Source of the DNA: UTCHB3 sp964371075 | GTDB taxonomy: Bacteria; Bacteroidota; Ignavibacteria; Ignavibacteriales; Ignavibacteriaceae | Direction of reading: 5' to 3' | DNA length: 64,000 bases | NCBI GenBank assembly: GCA_964371075.1 | Contig: CAYJKN010000001.1 | Location: forward strand, 372,001 to 436,000 | In this document: positions 50,665 to 59,943 of the stretch, piece after piece | Layout: each line of letters starts with the position of its first letter | How positions within the stretch are numbered: position 1 is the first letter of the stretch | Made by a program: the position numbers and the translations under genes | Notes under the pieces: model-generated | What the model was told of the DNA's origin: nothing | Databases searched by the model: none | The model's input: only the letters and a program-made list of their open reading frames with translations

Positions 50665-52791
50665 TTATTTGTAATCAAATGACATAAACACTCCAATGAA
50701 ATAAGTCCTGAGTGCCGGAGCAATAACTTCCTGACTTCTGGTTCCATCGGCAGAAAATCTGTAACCGTAGATATTCTCGTAACCGGGTAAGTTTGTTATG
50801 GAAACATACACAATTGCGAAATTATCAAAAATGGTGGTTAACCAGCTCCCATTGAAGCTAAGACTGTGCTGTTTTGGAGTTCTGTCACCATTAAAAATCG
50901 GATTATTTGGGTTATAATATGGTCTTCCTGAAGAAAAAGTGTAAGTGAACCCTATAAAACTGTTTAGTGCTCTGAAAGCTTGCTTGTAAACAATTGTGAG
51001 AGTATGTTCCGATGCGAATGTTGGAGTCGCAAGTGTTGGAAAATCCCGGTAGTCTCTTTCAGTATCAAGCCAGGAGTAAGATATCCAATAGTCAATATTT
51101 TCAAAAGTCTGCCCTCTGTCACGCCAAAAAACATCAATTCCTTTTGCATAACCAGAACCGTTGTTTTGATAATCAGGGACTCCAAAAACAGGACTGTTGA
51201 TATTTCTTTTCATCAGTGATTTATAATCTTTGTAATACCCTTCAATCCTGAATGTGGTTTTTTCACCTATAAACTGATAGTTTAAGATATAATGATCCGC
51301 TCTTTCATAATCGAGGTTTTTTCCCTGATAAAGAAATTGTCTGTCAGGCGTTTGATAAAACTGCCCGTAAGCAAAATTAACCTGATCATCTTCTCGAACT
51401 CTTACCGCTAATGAAACTCTTGGAGCGATATTTGCTTTTTTAAGATATTCCGAATATTCATACCGTGTTCCAATTCGAAAAGCAGCAAAATCAGAGAGAA
51501 AAAAGTCAGTTTCAGCAAATCCTGCGTAATATTTATCTTCAAGATTTGCTTTTAAGGAGGAAAAAGAATCATCCGCTTTTAAAAACCAGGTCTCGGCTCC
51601 CACAGTAAGAAATGCAATATCTGCGATATTTTTGGTACCCTTAACCTTAAATTGATGCAGTTGGTCGTCCCGGTTCGCCGGGAAAGTATTTATCTGAAGA
51701 TCATCATTATTGTTACTGTATGAATAACCGGCAAAAAAGGCCACATCACTTAATATTATATCAGAATAACTGGTGTTTATATAAAAATTTGTATTGTTGA
51801 GCTGGAATCGGGGCTTAAATGTTGGATCATCCAGACTCTGTTGATAAAGGGACAACTGACTGTTTGAGAAAGTGCCATAAAACTTGTACATTCCCGATTC
51901 TCCTGTTTTTTGGCGAAACAGAAAAGTTCCGGCCTTGCCGACAGGTGCTTCATCCCACTCAATTCTTTGTGGAATTAAATTGTTATAGGGTGCCAAATTA
52001 AAATAGTCGGCAGAAATGCTGAGTGCGGTATTCTCCCATCGTTGAGTATGAACCGCATTAAATCCCGCTGCCAAAAGACCAAAGGAGCTTCTGGTATCTG
52101 GTGGAAGATCAATACTCTTAAGGATTAAGGTGGATGACAATGCCTGACCATACTGAGCTGAGTATCCCCCCGTGCTAAAGATTGTGCCTTTAAATAATAT
52201 TGCTGAAAATCTGCCTCGTTGAGGAACATCAGGGACATTGGAAAAGTAAGGATTTTGAACAATCATTTCATCAATAATTGTTTTTGTTTCTGCGGATGAA
52301 CCCCCTCTTACAAAAAGACCTTCGGTTTCCCCAACTTGAGAAGTACCGGGCAAGGTATTTAAAGCACTTGAAAGATCACCTGTAGCTCCCGCAGTGGTGA
52401 GAATATCAAGTGGTTTAAGAACAACAGATTTTCTTTCATCCGAAGCTTCAAAAGAACCGGCAGAGATAGTAACCTGTTTTAAAATTTTTGCATCGGGATC
52501 AAGAACCAGTTCAAGAATAAGCGGTTTTCCGTCAAGTGTAACCTTTGTCTCTTTTGGCTTGTAGCCAATATAACTCGAAACTAAAATCTGGTTGCCGGAT
52601 TCAGTGGTTAAGAACTCAAAATTCCCTGACACATCACTTGATGCCCCGTCATAACTCCCTTTAATAAAGATATTTGCGCCGGTGAGAATCTCCCCTTTTG
52701 AAGATTTGATCTTTCCTGAAATCTTCGTCTGTGGGAATAAAGTACCAGTGGAAATTAATATTAAAGTAAAAAAGAGAAATACTTTTTTCAT
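50665..52791 (-). CDS. TonB-dependent receptor with carboxypeptidase-regulatory-like domain
   Basis: 708 residues, shorter than the other two receptors in this window. Signal peptide (TLFPQ), CarboxypepD_reg-like domain (about 22-110; SGKIKSSKGEILTGANIFI), plug region (about 115-235; GDLSSALNTLPGTSQVGETEG and LFVRGGSSAETKTIIDEM), then a barrel ending FIGVFMSFDYK. Such proteins import a ligand with TonB energy. TPR-like gene follows at once. A DUF5683-like gene lies upstream, separated by a terminator. Confidence 0.88.
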   Translation of the reverse strand: MKKVFLFFTLILISTGTLFPQTKISGKIKSSKGEILTGANIFIKGSYDGASSDVSGNFEFLTTESGNQILVSSYIGYKPKETKVTLDGKPLILELVLDPDAKILKQVTISAGSFEASDERKSVVLKPLDILTTAGATGDLSSALNTLPGTSQVGETEGLFVRGGSSAETKTIIDEMIVQNPYFSNVPDVPQRGRFSAILFKGTIFSTGGYSAQYGQALSSTLILKSIDLPPDTRSSFGLLAAGFNAVHTQRWENTALSISADYFNLAPYNNLIPQRIEWDEAPVGKAGTFLFRQKTGESGMYKFYGTFSNSQLSLYQQSLDDPTFKPRFQLNNTNFYINTSYSDIILSDVAFFAGYSYSNNNDDLQINTFPANRDDQLHQFKVKGTKNIADIAFLTVGAETWFLKADDSFSSLKANLEDKYYAGFAETDFFLSDFAAFRIGTRYEYSEYLKKANIAPRVSLAVRVREDDQVNFAYGQFYQTPDRQFLYQGKNLDYERADHYILNYQFIGEKTTFRIEGYYKDYKSLMKRNINSPVFGVPDYQNNGSGYAKGIDVFWRDRGQTFENIDYWISYSWLDTERDYRDFPTLATPTFASEHTLTIVYKQAFRALNSFIGFTYTFSSGRPYYNPNNPIFNGDRTPKQHSLSFNGSWLTTIFDNFAIVYVSITNLPGYENIYGYRFSADGTRSQEVIAPALRTYFIGVFMSFDYK

Positions 52792-52878
52792 ACTGTTCCA
52801 ATTTTAGTTTATTAGATAACCAACCAAAATTACTTTAAAGTTTCAAAAATTGATCAGAAAATGTGATGGGTGGGCATT

Positions 52879-52944
52879 AAAAAAGGTGTAATGAAGAGTT
52901 GATTAAGAAAATTTAATTTCCACTAATCGACTCTTAATTACACC
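52879..52944 (-). terminator. Strong terminator with a 21-bp stem
   Basis: Arms 52885-52905 and 52924-52944 pair over 21 bp with two mismatches and an 18-nt loop. On the minus strand it is followed by a T run (52879-52884). It begins only eight bases after the stop codon of the DUF5683-like gene. Confidence 0.85.
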
Positions 52945-52952
52945 GAAGAAAA

Positions 52953-53684
52953 TTAGAATATTTTGACGAAGTTAACTGATATATTTGCCGGAGCAGATTG
53001 TGAGATATTATAATCGAAATAAAAATTCCAGGTGGTTTCGATGCTTTTGTTATATCTCGAAACAAGTCTCACTGCGTTGATAGCACTTGCAATTCTGTTT
53101 AAGATCATTCCCCCGACAACAAAACGAATGTTATTGTTCCAACTCTCTGATGAAACCCAAAGTTCTCTGTACGATTTTCTGTCATCGTTGTTCGCCCAAC
53201 TCCAGTTGTGGGTGGAGGTATTATACATTTTTTCAAATCTGCCCTGTTTCGCCATATCATTGTTGAAATCACTTATATTTAAGTAATTACCAATATCAGC
53301 AGAATAATCACCACTTTTGGCATCCATATTTGTAACGCCACCATAGGACTCCGCATATTTGAAATAATTATCTTTCTGCCTTTCGGAATAATATTTCATT
53401 CCTCCCATGGTAAGCCATAACCCTGCTTCGGCGATTGTAAAGTATTTACCACTTTCAAATCCCTCAGCGTAAAGTTCACCCATACCCGGGAGAAGAACTG
53501 AATAGAGTATGGCAAGTCCAACTTTTTTCTTTTCGGGTGCAAATTGCATAGATTGAATTGCCCCATCCTTGCTCTCATAACCATCATTCAGATTAACAGT
53601 TGATTTTAATTGAGCAATTGAACCGGGTTGTTGAGCGAATAAAACGGCTGCAAATAGGATAAAGATAACACCAAATTTTCTCAT
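52953..53684 (-). CDS. DUF5683-like exported membrane-associated protein
   Basis: 243 residues. Signal peptide (VLFAQQ), then a hydrophobic segment KKVGLAILYSVLLPGMGELYAEGF (about 53-75), the LPGxGxxYxG-type motif seen in DUF5683 and similar membrane proteins, followed by AGLWLTMGG. A second hydrophobic segment (about 192-210; FVVGGMILNRIASAINAV) precedes the C-terminal strand. Function unknown. It lies directly downstream of mtaB (9-nt gap), and its own terminator follows. Confidence 0.7.
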   Translation of the reverse strand: MRKFGVIFILFAAVLFAQQPGSIAQLKSTVNLNDGYESKDGAIQSMQFAPEKKKVGLAILYSVLLPGMGELYAEGFESGKYFTIAEAGLWLTMGGMKYYSERQKDNYFKYAESYGGVTNMDAKSGDYSADIGNYLNISDFNNDMAKQGRFEKMYNTSTHNWSWANNDDRKSYRELWVSSESWNNNIRFVVGGMILNRIASAINAVRLVSRYNKSIETTWNFYFDYNISQSAPANISVNFVKIF

Positions 53685-53693
53685 CGAAAAACC

Positions 53694-55010
53694 TTAAACA
53701 GTGATCGGTTGGTTTTCTAATATCTCACCATAACAGTTTTCACCATCATGTGAGAGGATCCTGAATTTTGTAAATTTATTTGTGTATTCGGGTATAAAAT
53801 CGTGACTGACTCTGATATACTCAGTCGAAAAACCTTTCATTTCACCCGAATGGTTACTATTCTCGAACAGAACATCAACAATTTTTCCTTCTTTTGCCGA
53901 ATAAAAATCTTCCTTTTTCTTCTGACTCATTATTCTGAGTACATTTGTTCTTCTTTTTCTTTCAGCGACATCCACAGAACCCGGCATATTTATCGCCTTT
54001 GTTCTTGGACGCTCAGAATAAGTAAAAACATGGAAATAAGAAACCGGCAGATTCATCAAAAAATTGTGAGTTTCAGTAAACTCTTTTTCAGTCTCTCCGG
54101 GAAAACCGGTGATCACATCCACACCAATCCCCAAGCCCGGGATAACTTTATTTGCTTTATAAATCAGACGATCATAATCAGCCGTGTTATATCTCCGCTG
54201 CATCTGTCGTAAAATCGACTGACTTCCACTCTGAAGTGGAATATGAAAATGTTTAGACATCTTGTCTGAACCGGCGGTAAGTTCAAGTATCTGGTCTGTT
54301 AACAGATTTGGTTCTATTGAAGAAATTCTTAATCTGTATTCCCCTGGAACTTCAATAAGCTTTAATAACAGTTGGTAAAATGGTGTATTAACATTTTTAC
54401 CATAATCACCAACATTTACACCTGTAAGAATAATTTCTTTGTAACCCTGATCAATCAGTTCAGAAAATTTTTCAACTGCTTTACCGGGGTCCATACTCCT
54501 GCTGCCACCTCTTGCGAGTGGTATGGTGCAGAAGGTACATTTGTAATCACAGCCATCCTGAATCTTAAAGTATGCCCTTGTTCTGCTGTCAGCATCACTT
54601 GAGGAGGCAAAACCAAACTCATTAGTTAACTCTTCAGTCGGAGATACAAAAATACAGGCGAGATTTTTCTTCTCAAAATTCTCAATAAATGAAAAAACAT
54701 CAAACTTCTCTTTGCTTCCAAGAACTATATCCACACCCTCTATCCCTGCAATTTCATCGGGACGGAGTTGTGCGTAACAACCCGTTACCATGACATAAGC
54801 TTCAGGATTTGTTCTTAAGGCTCTGCGAACCACCTGACGGCAGTCTCTTTCGGCGTTTTCAGTAACGGTACAGGTGTTTATAACATAAACATCTGCTTCG
54901 TTATTAAAATCGACGACTTCAAAGCCGTTTTGAAGGAATTGCTTCCCAATCGACGAAGTTTCGGAAAAATTAAGCTTGCAGCCTAATGTATGTAAAGCGA
55001 CTTTTTTCAT
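53694..55010 (-). CDS. mtaB: tRNA t6A37 methylthiotransferase MtaB
   Basis: 438 residues. N-terminal UPF0004 domain: TLGCKLNFSETS, NTCTVTENAERD and GCYAQL bind the auxiliary iron-sulfur cluster. Radical SAM core near residue 150: DGCDYKCTFCTIPLARGGSRS with the CxxxCxxC cluster. The KLNxxET start and the GCYAQ motif suit MtaB rather than MiaB. It converts t6A to ms2t6A at position 37 of tRNAs decoding ANN codons. A TRAM-like C-terminal domain is short (from about 370). Ends nine bases before the DUF5683-like gene. Confidence 0.93.
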   Translation of the reverse strand: MKKVALHTLGCKLNFSETSSIGKQFLQNGFEVVDFNNEADVYVINTCTVTENAERDCRQVVRRALRTNPEAYVMVTGCYAQLRPDEIAGIEGVDIVLGSKEKFDVFSFIENFEKKNLACIFVSPTEELTNEFGFASSSDADSRTRAYFKIQDGCDYKCTFCTIPLARGGSRSMDPGKAVEKFSELIDQGYKEIILTGVNVGDYGKNVNTPFYQLLLKLIEVPGEYRLRISSIEPNLLTDQILELTAGSDKMSKHFHIPLQSGSQSILRQMQRRYNTADYDRLIYKANKVIPGLGIGVDVITGFPGETEKEFTETHNFLMNLPVSYFHVFTYSERPRTKAINMPGSVDVAERKRRTNVLRIMSQKKKEDFYSAKEGKIVDVLFENSNHSGEMKGFSTEYIRVSHDFIPEYTNKFTKFRILSHDGENCYGEILENQPITV

Positions 55011-55090
55011 TAACAGTTAAATAATTGAATTTTAAATTTAACTCACTGACTTCTACTAAAAAAGGCAGTTAAGGAGACAGATAATACAAA

Positions 55091-55120
55091 AAAGAGGCTG
55101 CATTAAAAAATACAGCCTCC
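55091..55120 (-). terminator. Terminator of rpsA
   Basis: GAGGCTG (55094-55100) pairs with CAGCCTC (55113-55119). On the minus strand it is followed by TTTTTTG, 25 nt after the rpsA stop. Confidence 0.85.
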
Positions 55121-55144
55121 AAAAACATGATCAAAAACTGATCA

Positions 55145-56959
55145 TTAGTTCCCTTCTTTTTTCGGTTTTCCTGCGGCAGGAGAAACTTCAAATGTAGGGA
55201 AATCAACACTTTCAACTTTGGAAGTTTCGGCATTGAGGAAATCGGTTACGCTCACTTTTTCAAGTTTATGATTGGTGATGTATTCCTGAATCTCTTCTTC
55301 TCCCTTATCTTTGAAATAAGCGATAGAGCTCAGAACGATTTTTTTATTCTCTTTGTCGAAATCAATAACTTTAAGACTGAGTTCCTGGTCGTTAAGGAAG
55401 TGATTTCCAAGATTTTTCACTTTACCGGGTGAAAGTTGTGAGGTTGGTACAAAAGCATCAACGCCTTCTTCCAACTCAACAATCACGCCTTTTTCGATCA
55501 ATCTTGAAACTTTACCTTTGGTTTCGGTTCCGTTACCATAAAGTGTTTCGAATCTATCCCATGGATTATCTTGAATCTGTTTGTGTCCAAGAGAGATTTT
55601 TCTTTGTTCGGTGTCAACAGTAAGAACGACTACGTCAATTTTCTCACCTTTTTTGACAACTTCCCCTGGATGGCGGATTTTTTTAGTCCATGAAAGATCA
55701 CTGATATGAATAAGACCATCAATACCGGGTTCAAGTTCAACAAACACACCAAATGTAGTGAGGTTTCTCACGATACCTGAATGTTTGCTTGCTACAGGGT
55801 ATTTAGCCATTAATTCATGCCATGGATCAGGCTCAAGCTGTTTCATGCCCAGAGATATTTTTTTCTCTTCAGGATCGAGGCTGAGGATTACAGCTTCAAT
55901 TACCTGTCCCATCGAAACCATCTGTGAAGGATGTTTGATGTGCTGGGTCCAGCTCATTTCGGAATTGTGAATCAAACCTTCGATGCCTTTTTCGATTTCG
56001 ATAAATGCACCATATTCGGTAAGTGATACAACACGACCGGAGACTTTTTTGCCAATTTCATATTTGATAGCAATATTTTCCCATGGGTGTGGTAAAAGTT
56101 TTTTGAGACTGAGCGAGATTCTTCTCTTCTCTTCATCAAAATCAGTTACAACCACTTTGATCTTCTCATCAAGTTTAACCACTTCATTTGGATGGTTAAT
56201 TCTTCCCCAACTAAGGTCGGTGATATGAATAAGACCATCAACTCCGCCGAGATCAACGAATACACCAAAATCAGTGATTGCTTTAACAGTACCTTCGAGG
56301 ATTTGACCCTTATCAAGGCTGTGTAAAATTGCATGTCTCTGATCTGCAAGCTCTTCTTCAACAAGAACTTTGTGAGATACTACAACATTCTCGGTCGGGA
56401 TGTTAACTTTAACAACTTTAAAGTCCATCTCTCTTCCAACAAATGCGTCAAAATCTCTGATTGGGCGAACATCGATTTGTGATCCGGGAAGGAATGCATC
56501 CATACCCATAAGATCAACAACCATTCCACCTTTAATTCTACGGGTAATTTTACCCTGTATAACATCACCGCTATCATGAGCTGCGAGTACTCTTTCCCAA
56601 ACTCTGAGAAAGTCGGCTCTCTTTTTGCTGAGTACCAGGTTTCCTTCCTGATCTTCAACACTTTCGAGAACTACCTCAACTTCAGTTCCAACTTTAAGAT
56701 CTGTCATTCCTTCAAATTCACTTATGGGAATCTGACCTTCAGATTTGAAACCGACATCAACGATAACATAATCCGGCTGTATGCGGACTACTCTACCCTT
56801 GACCATCTCTTTCTCTTTGACGTTCCGAAAGGATTCGCCAAAAAGGGATGCGAGTTCTGAAAATTCTTCTTGTGTGTATTCTTCGTCAAGGAAAAACTTC
56901 TTTGACTTGTTAAATAAGACTTCAAAATCGTGTGCTGAAGTCTTGATTTCTTCGGACAT
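55145..56959 (-). CDS. rpsA: 30S ribosomal protein S1
   Basis: 604 residues from MSEEIK; a longer frame starts at 56995, but the ATG at 56957-56959 follows GGAGG by five bases. Six S1 (OB-fold) domains are visible: each has the VxxxxxFGVFVD/E pattern, for example ITDFGVFVDLGGVDGLIH and LTTFGVFVELEPGIDGLIH. S1 brings mRNA to the 30S subunit. A highly acidic N-terminal 30 residues precede the first domain. It is the last gene of the cmk-ispH-rpsA cluster. Confidence 0.97.
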   Translation of the reverse strand: MSEEIKTSAHDFEVLFNKSKKFFLDEEYTQEEFSELASLFGESFRNVKEKEMVKGRVVRIQPDYVIVDVGFKSEGQIPISEFEGMTDLKVGTEVEVVLESVEDQEGNLVLSKKRADFLRVWERVLAAHDSGDVIQGKITRRIKGGMVVDLMGMDAFLPGSQIDVRPIRDFDAFVGREMDFKVVKVNIPTENVVVSHKVLVEEELADQRHAILHSLDKGQILEGTVKAITDFGVFVDLGGVDGLIHITDLSWGRINHPNEVVKLDEKIKVVVTDFDEEKRRISLSLKKLLPHPWENIAIKYEIGKKVSGRVVSLTEYGAFIEIEKGIEGLIHNSEMSWTQHIKHPSQMVSMGQVIEAVILSLDPEEKKISLGMKQLEPDPWHELMAKYPVASKHSGIVRNLTTFGVFVELEPGIDGLIHISDLSWTKKIRHPGEVVKKGEKIDVVVLTVDTEQRKISLGHKQIQDNPWDRFETLYGNGTETKGKVSRLIEKGVIVELEEGVDAFVPTSQLSPGKVKNLGNHFLNDQELSLKVIDFDKENKKIVLSSIAYFKDKGEEEIQEYITNHKLEKVSVTDFLNAETSKVESVDFPTFEVSPAAGKPKKEGN

Positions 56960-57064
56960 TAATCCTCCAATATACTGTTGGTGCCGTTCACTCAAAACTG
57001 CCCATTGGGCGAAAGCGGCAAGGTATTTGTTAGTGTAACATGGTTATCTAACGGCAGTTATTTG

Positions 57065-57967
57065 TTAAGAACTGTAGTGTTCTATTCCAAATTTCTCTTC
57101 AATCAGGCGTTTCACGTCTTTCATCACCCAATGTGGTGTTGAAGTGGCGCCTGTAATTCCGACTGTCTCAACTCCTTCGAACCAATTCCAGTCGATATCC
57201 TCTTTAGTCTCGGCAAAATATGTTCTTGGATTCACATCGTGACTGATGTGAAAAAGAACTTTTCCATTACTGGATTTTTTGCCTGCTGTAAAAATTATAA
57301 TATCGTTTTCTTCAGCAAATTGCTGAAGTTTTTTCTCCCTGCCTGAAACCTGACCACAAATCGTATCTTTTGCGTGGTACTGAACAGCTTCCTCTTCCAT
57401 CGAACCGATCACCAAAGTTTCAAGTTTTTGTCTTAAAGCCTCAGCTACTTCCTTAAATTCCTGTTTATCCATTGTCGTTTGTGAAAACAAAACTGTTGGT
57501 TTTGTAAAATCAACCGAGCCGAGTGCTTCAGCTTTGTTTAAAACAACAATAGAGGTATTCCCTGTAACACCATTAATTCCAACAACTTCCGCATGGTTTT
57601 TTTTACCAAAAATGACCACCTGGAATCCCTTGTCAACAAATTTCCTGACGCGTTCCTGCACTTTAATAACAATCGGACAGGTTGCATCAACAAGTTCCAC
57701 ACCATATTGAGCAGCCAGTTTATAAGTGGATGGCGGTTCTCCATGAGCCCTTATCAACACACGGCTTCCCTTTTCAAGGTTTGGTATGTCATCAACTGTG
57801 ATGGTTGATAACCCTAATTTGTTGAGTCTTTCCACTTCCAAAGTATTGTGGATAACATCTCCGAGACAATAAACTTTGGACTTATCCACTAACGAACCTT
57901 CTGCGATGTCAATTGTTCTTACAACACCCCAGCAGAATCCGGCATTTTTATCAATCGTAACTTTCAT
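57065..57967 (-). CDS. ispH: 4-hydroxy-3-methylbut-2-enyl diphosphate reductase
   Basis: 300 residues, the usual length. Three Cys ligands of the Fe-S cluster are seen in AGFCWGVVRT (residue 12), VDATCPIVIK (about 96) and DTICGQVSGREK (about 193). His residues of RAHGEPP and TTMDK motif are present. It makes IPP and DMAPP, the last MEP pathway step. It sits between cmk (30-nt gap) and rpsA; in some Clostridia IspH and S1 are fused, so the order is an old one. Feeds menaquinone and lipid carrier synthesis. Confidence 0.97.
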   Translation of the reverse strand: MKVTIDKNAGFCWGVVRTIDIAEGSLVDKSKVYCLGDVIHNTLEVERLNKLGLSTITVDDIPNLEKGSRVLIRAHGEPPSTYKLAAQYGVELVDATCPIVIKVQERVRKFVDKGFQVVIFGKKNHAEVVGINGVTGNTSIVVLNKAEALGSVDFTKPTVLFSQTTMDKQEFKEVAEALRQKLETLVIGSMEEEAVQYHAKDTICGQVSGREKKLQQFAEENDIIIFTAGKKSSNGKVLFHISHDVNPRTYFAETKEDIDWNWFEGVETVGITGATSTPHWVMKDVKRLIEEKFGIEHYSS

Positions 57968-57997
57968 ATAATCACTATTTTTCTTAAGATAACCACA

Positions 57998-58678
57998 TTA
58001 TTCGTCAGTATGTTCCTTTTGCCGCACAAGATCCACAATATAATCACATTGTTGTTCGAGGGTTAATGATGTAGTGTCAATTTCAATCGAATCGTCAGTT
58101 TTGTTGAGGGGTGAAATTTCTCTACCCGAATCAAGACCATCCCGTCGAATGATACTTTTTCTTACCTCCTCAAAGGAAATATCAGAGCCTGTTTCTTTAA
58201 GATCGGCAAGCCTTCTTCGTGCTCTTTCATCAACATTTGCAGTAAAAAAGAATTTTAGATCGGCATCAGGAAAAACCACAGAACCTATATCTCTCCCCTC
58301 CATAACCACACCTCCCAATTTTCCCATTTCCTGCTGCATTCTTACCAGTTCGGTTCTCACTTCGGGAATACTGCTGATCGAAGAAACATTCAAATTTATC
58401 TCTTCAGTTCTGATCGCTTTTGTAATATCTTCGTCGTTCAGAAAAACAATGTTTCCGTCTTTACCCGGTTTAAGAACAATTTTTGTTCCTGAAAGTAACC
58501 TCAAAAGCTCTTGTTTATTGTCAAGATTTCCTGTTCTAATCGCGAGTAGTGTCACCGCCCTGTACATCGCCCCCGTATCTATGAATAAGTAGCCGAGTTT
58601 GCGTGCTACTCTCTTTGCAGTACTGCTTTTACCCGATCCTGCCGGACCATCTATAGCTATCGTAAACATTTTTTTCAT
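57998..58678 (-). CDS. cmk: Cytidylate kinase
   Basis: 226 residues. P-loop GPAGSGKSSTAKR (about 11-23), FIDTGAMYRAVT near 33, EGRDIGSVVFPDADLKFFFTA near 130 and RDGLDSGREISPL in the LID. CMP/dCMP to CDP/dCDP with ATP. Two possible starts, MKKMF or MF, differ by three residues; the first keeps the frame longest. First gene of the cmk-ispH-rpsA cluster. Confidence 0.96.
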   Translation of the reverse strand: MKKMFTIAIDGPAGSGKSSTAKRVARKLGYLFIDTGAMYRAVTLLAIRTGNLDNKQELLRLLSGTKIVLKPGKDGNIVFLNDEDITKAIRTEEINLNVSSISSIPEVRTELVRMQQEMGKLGGVVMEGRDIGSVVFPDADLKFFFTANVDERARRRLADLKETGSDISFEEVRKSIIRRDGLDSGREISPLNKTDDSIEIDTTSLTLEQQCDYIVDLVRQKEHTDE

Positions 58679-58785
58679 AGCTTGGAAATATACGGAATTT
58701 TTTGCTTTTAAACAAGATTTAAGGAAGGATTTGGGTGATTTAAAGGGGGGATTTTAATAAACCACCTCACTGACCTCACCCCTGG

Positions 58786-58808
58786 CCCCTCTCCTAAAAT
58801 GAGAGGGG
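58786..58808. repeat. Palindromic element CCCCTCTC...GAGAGGGG
   Basis: Perfect 8-bp arms with a 7-nt loop (CTAAAAT) between cmk and the GT9 gene. It is part of a C-rich stretch TCACCCCTGGCCCCTCTCC that looks like an interspersed repeat, but no second copy is in this window. Confidence 0.6.
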
Positions 58809-58834
58809 AAATATTGGACTCTTTTTTGCATCCA

Positions 58835-58870
58835 TATTATTGGATTACTGCATTATTGGATTATTGGATT
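58835..58870. repeat. Octanucleotide tandem repeat array B2 overlapping the GT9 stop codon
   Basis: Read on the minus strand: AATCCA, ATAATCCA, ATAATGCA, GTAATCCA, ATAAT. It encodes the last residues (NPIIQ) and the stop of the glycosyltransferase. It is the inverted equivalent of array B1 at 38683-38720. Confidence 0.82.
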
Positions 58871-59881
58871 TGCATGTATCCCATAAATAATCTTCATAAT
58901 TGTGTCTGCATCAATTCCACCATCACCGGAGAAATCACATTTTTTAGGGTCCCCAGGGCAGCGAGTTGCACAGTAGTTTTCAGTTGGGAGAATAAATTCC
59001 GATTTGTTTCCAACAGGTCCCCATAGTGAAGGACGGCAGGCAGGAAGAGGACAAAACAATGAAAGTGTGTCCACTTTTAATGCAGCGGTAATGTGCATTG
59101 TACCCGTGGAAGATGAAATCAGGAGGTCCAATACCGAAAAATTAATTATAGACTCTCTTAAAGTTTTCCCTTTGTTGATTTGAATAACTCCTTCAGGGAT
59201 ATCAAATCCATCAGAAAGATCATTGTCTGTGATTACTACCTTTATTCCATCTTTTTCTGAAAGCTTTTTACACAATTTTAGATACTCGTCAGGTAGCATG
59301 TTTGGTGCAGAACCACCACTTGTGATATGCACACCTATGATCCTCTCACCTTTGGGAGCAATTTCTCTTTTGATTAGAGCAGCAGCGGACGATTCTGTTT
59401 CACTCAGAAATATCTCTGTGGCATCATCATCAACAGTTCCATCGGCTTTAAGAACAAAATCGAGACACCAGGCAGCTTCACTTCTTTCTCGTTTTTCATC
59501 ATGCCTTACAATCGATTTTGTCCCGGTTATGATGTGATACGGTTTTCTACTTGTGCCATATCTTCTTTTTACCCCTGCCAGAAAAAATGCATATGCGAGA
59601 GTCTCGTTTGGAAGAAGCATAAAACCGTCGGTGAATTGATACGGTTTAATCAGGGATGCCAGGCTTCTAATAGATTGTATTCCCCTGCTGAAATCATCCC
59701 AAACGAGAATGTTGTCCACATGAGGATTATTCAGGAATATATCCTGTGTATAACTCCTGACGAGCACAGAAACTTCGCAGCCGGGAAAACTTTTTTTGAG
59801 TTCCCGGGAAATGGGAGTTGCCAAAACGGTATCGCCAATCCTGTCGATTCGCGCCACCAAAAATTTACGTTTACCGGTCAT
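58853..59881 (-). CDS. Glycosyltransferase family 9 (heptosyltransferase-like)
   Basis: 342 residues. GT9 pattern: LVARIDRIGDTVLATPISREL at the start (nucleotide-binding Rossmann loop), IIGVHITSGGSAPN near 188, and STGTMHITAALKVDTLSLF near 265. These enzymes add heptose or similar sugar to LPS core on the cytosolic face. The C-terminal extension has unusual Cys-rich CPLPACRPSLWGP and CATRCPGDPKKCDF motifs, seen in some GT9 members. The last five residues and the stop lie in an octamer repeat. The gene is divergent to the methyltransferase. Confidence 0.9.
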   Translation of the reverse strand: MTGKRKFLVARIDRIGDTVLATPISRELKKSFPGCEVSVLVRSYTQDIFLNNPHVDNILVWDDFSRGIQSIRSLASLIKPYQFTDGFMLLPNETLAYAFFLAGVKRRYGTSRKPYHIITGTKSIVRHDEKRERSEAAWCLDFVLKADGTVDDDATEIFLSETESSAAALIKREIAPKGERIIGVHITSGGSAPNMLPDEYLKLCKKLSEKDGIKVVITDNDLSDGFDIPEGVIQINKGKTLRESIINFSVLDLLISSSTGTMHITAALKVDTLSLFCPLPACRPSLWGPVGNKSEFILPTENYCATRCPGDPKKCDFSGDGGIDADTIMKIIYGIHANPIIQ

Positions 59882-59943
59882 TTTCTGAAATTTGCATTAT
59901 CTTTCTATTTGAATTTTGAAATTTATGAAAAAATAACCGAATA

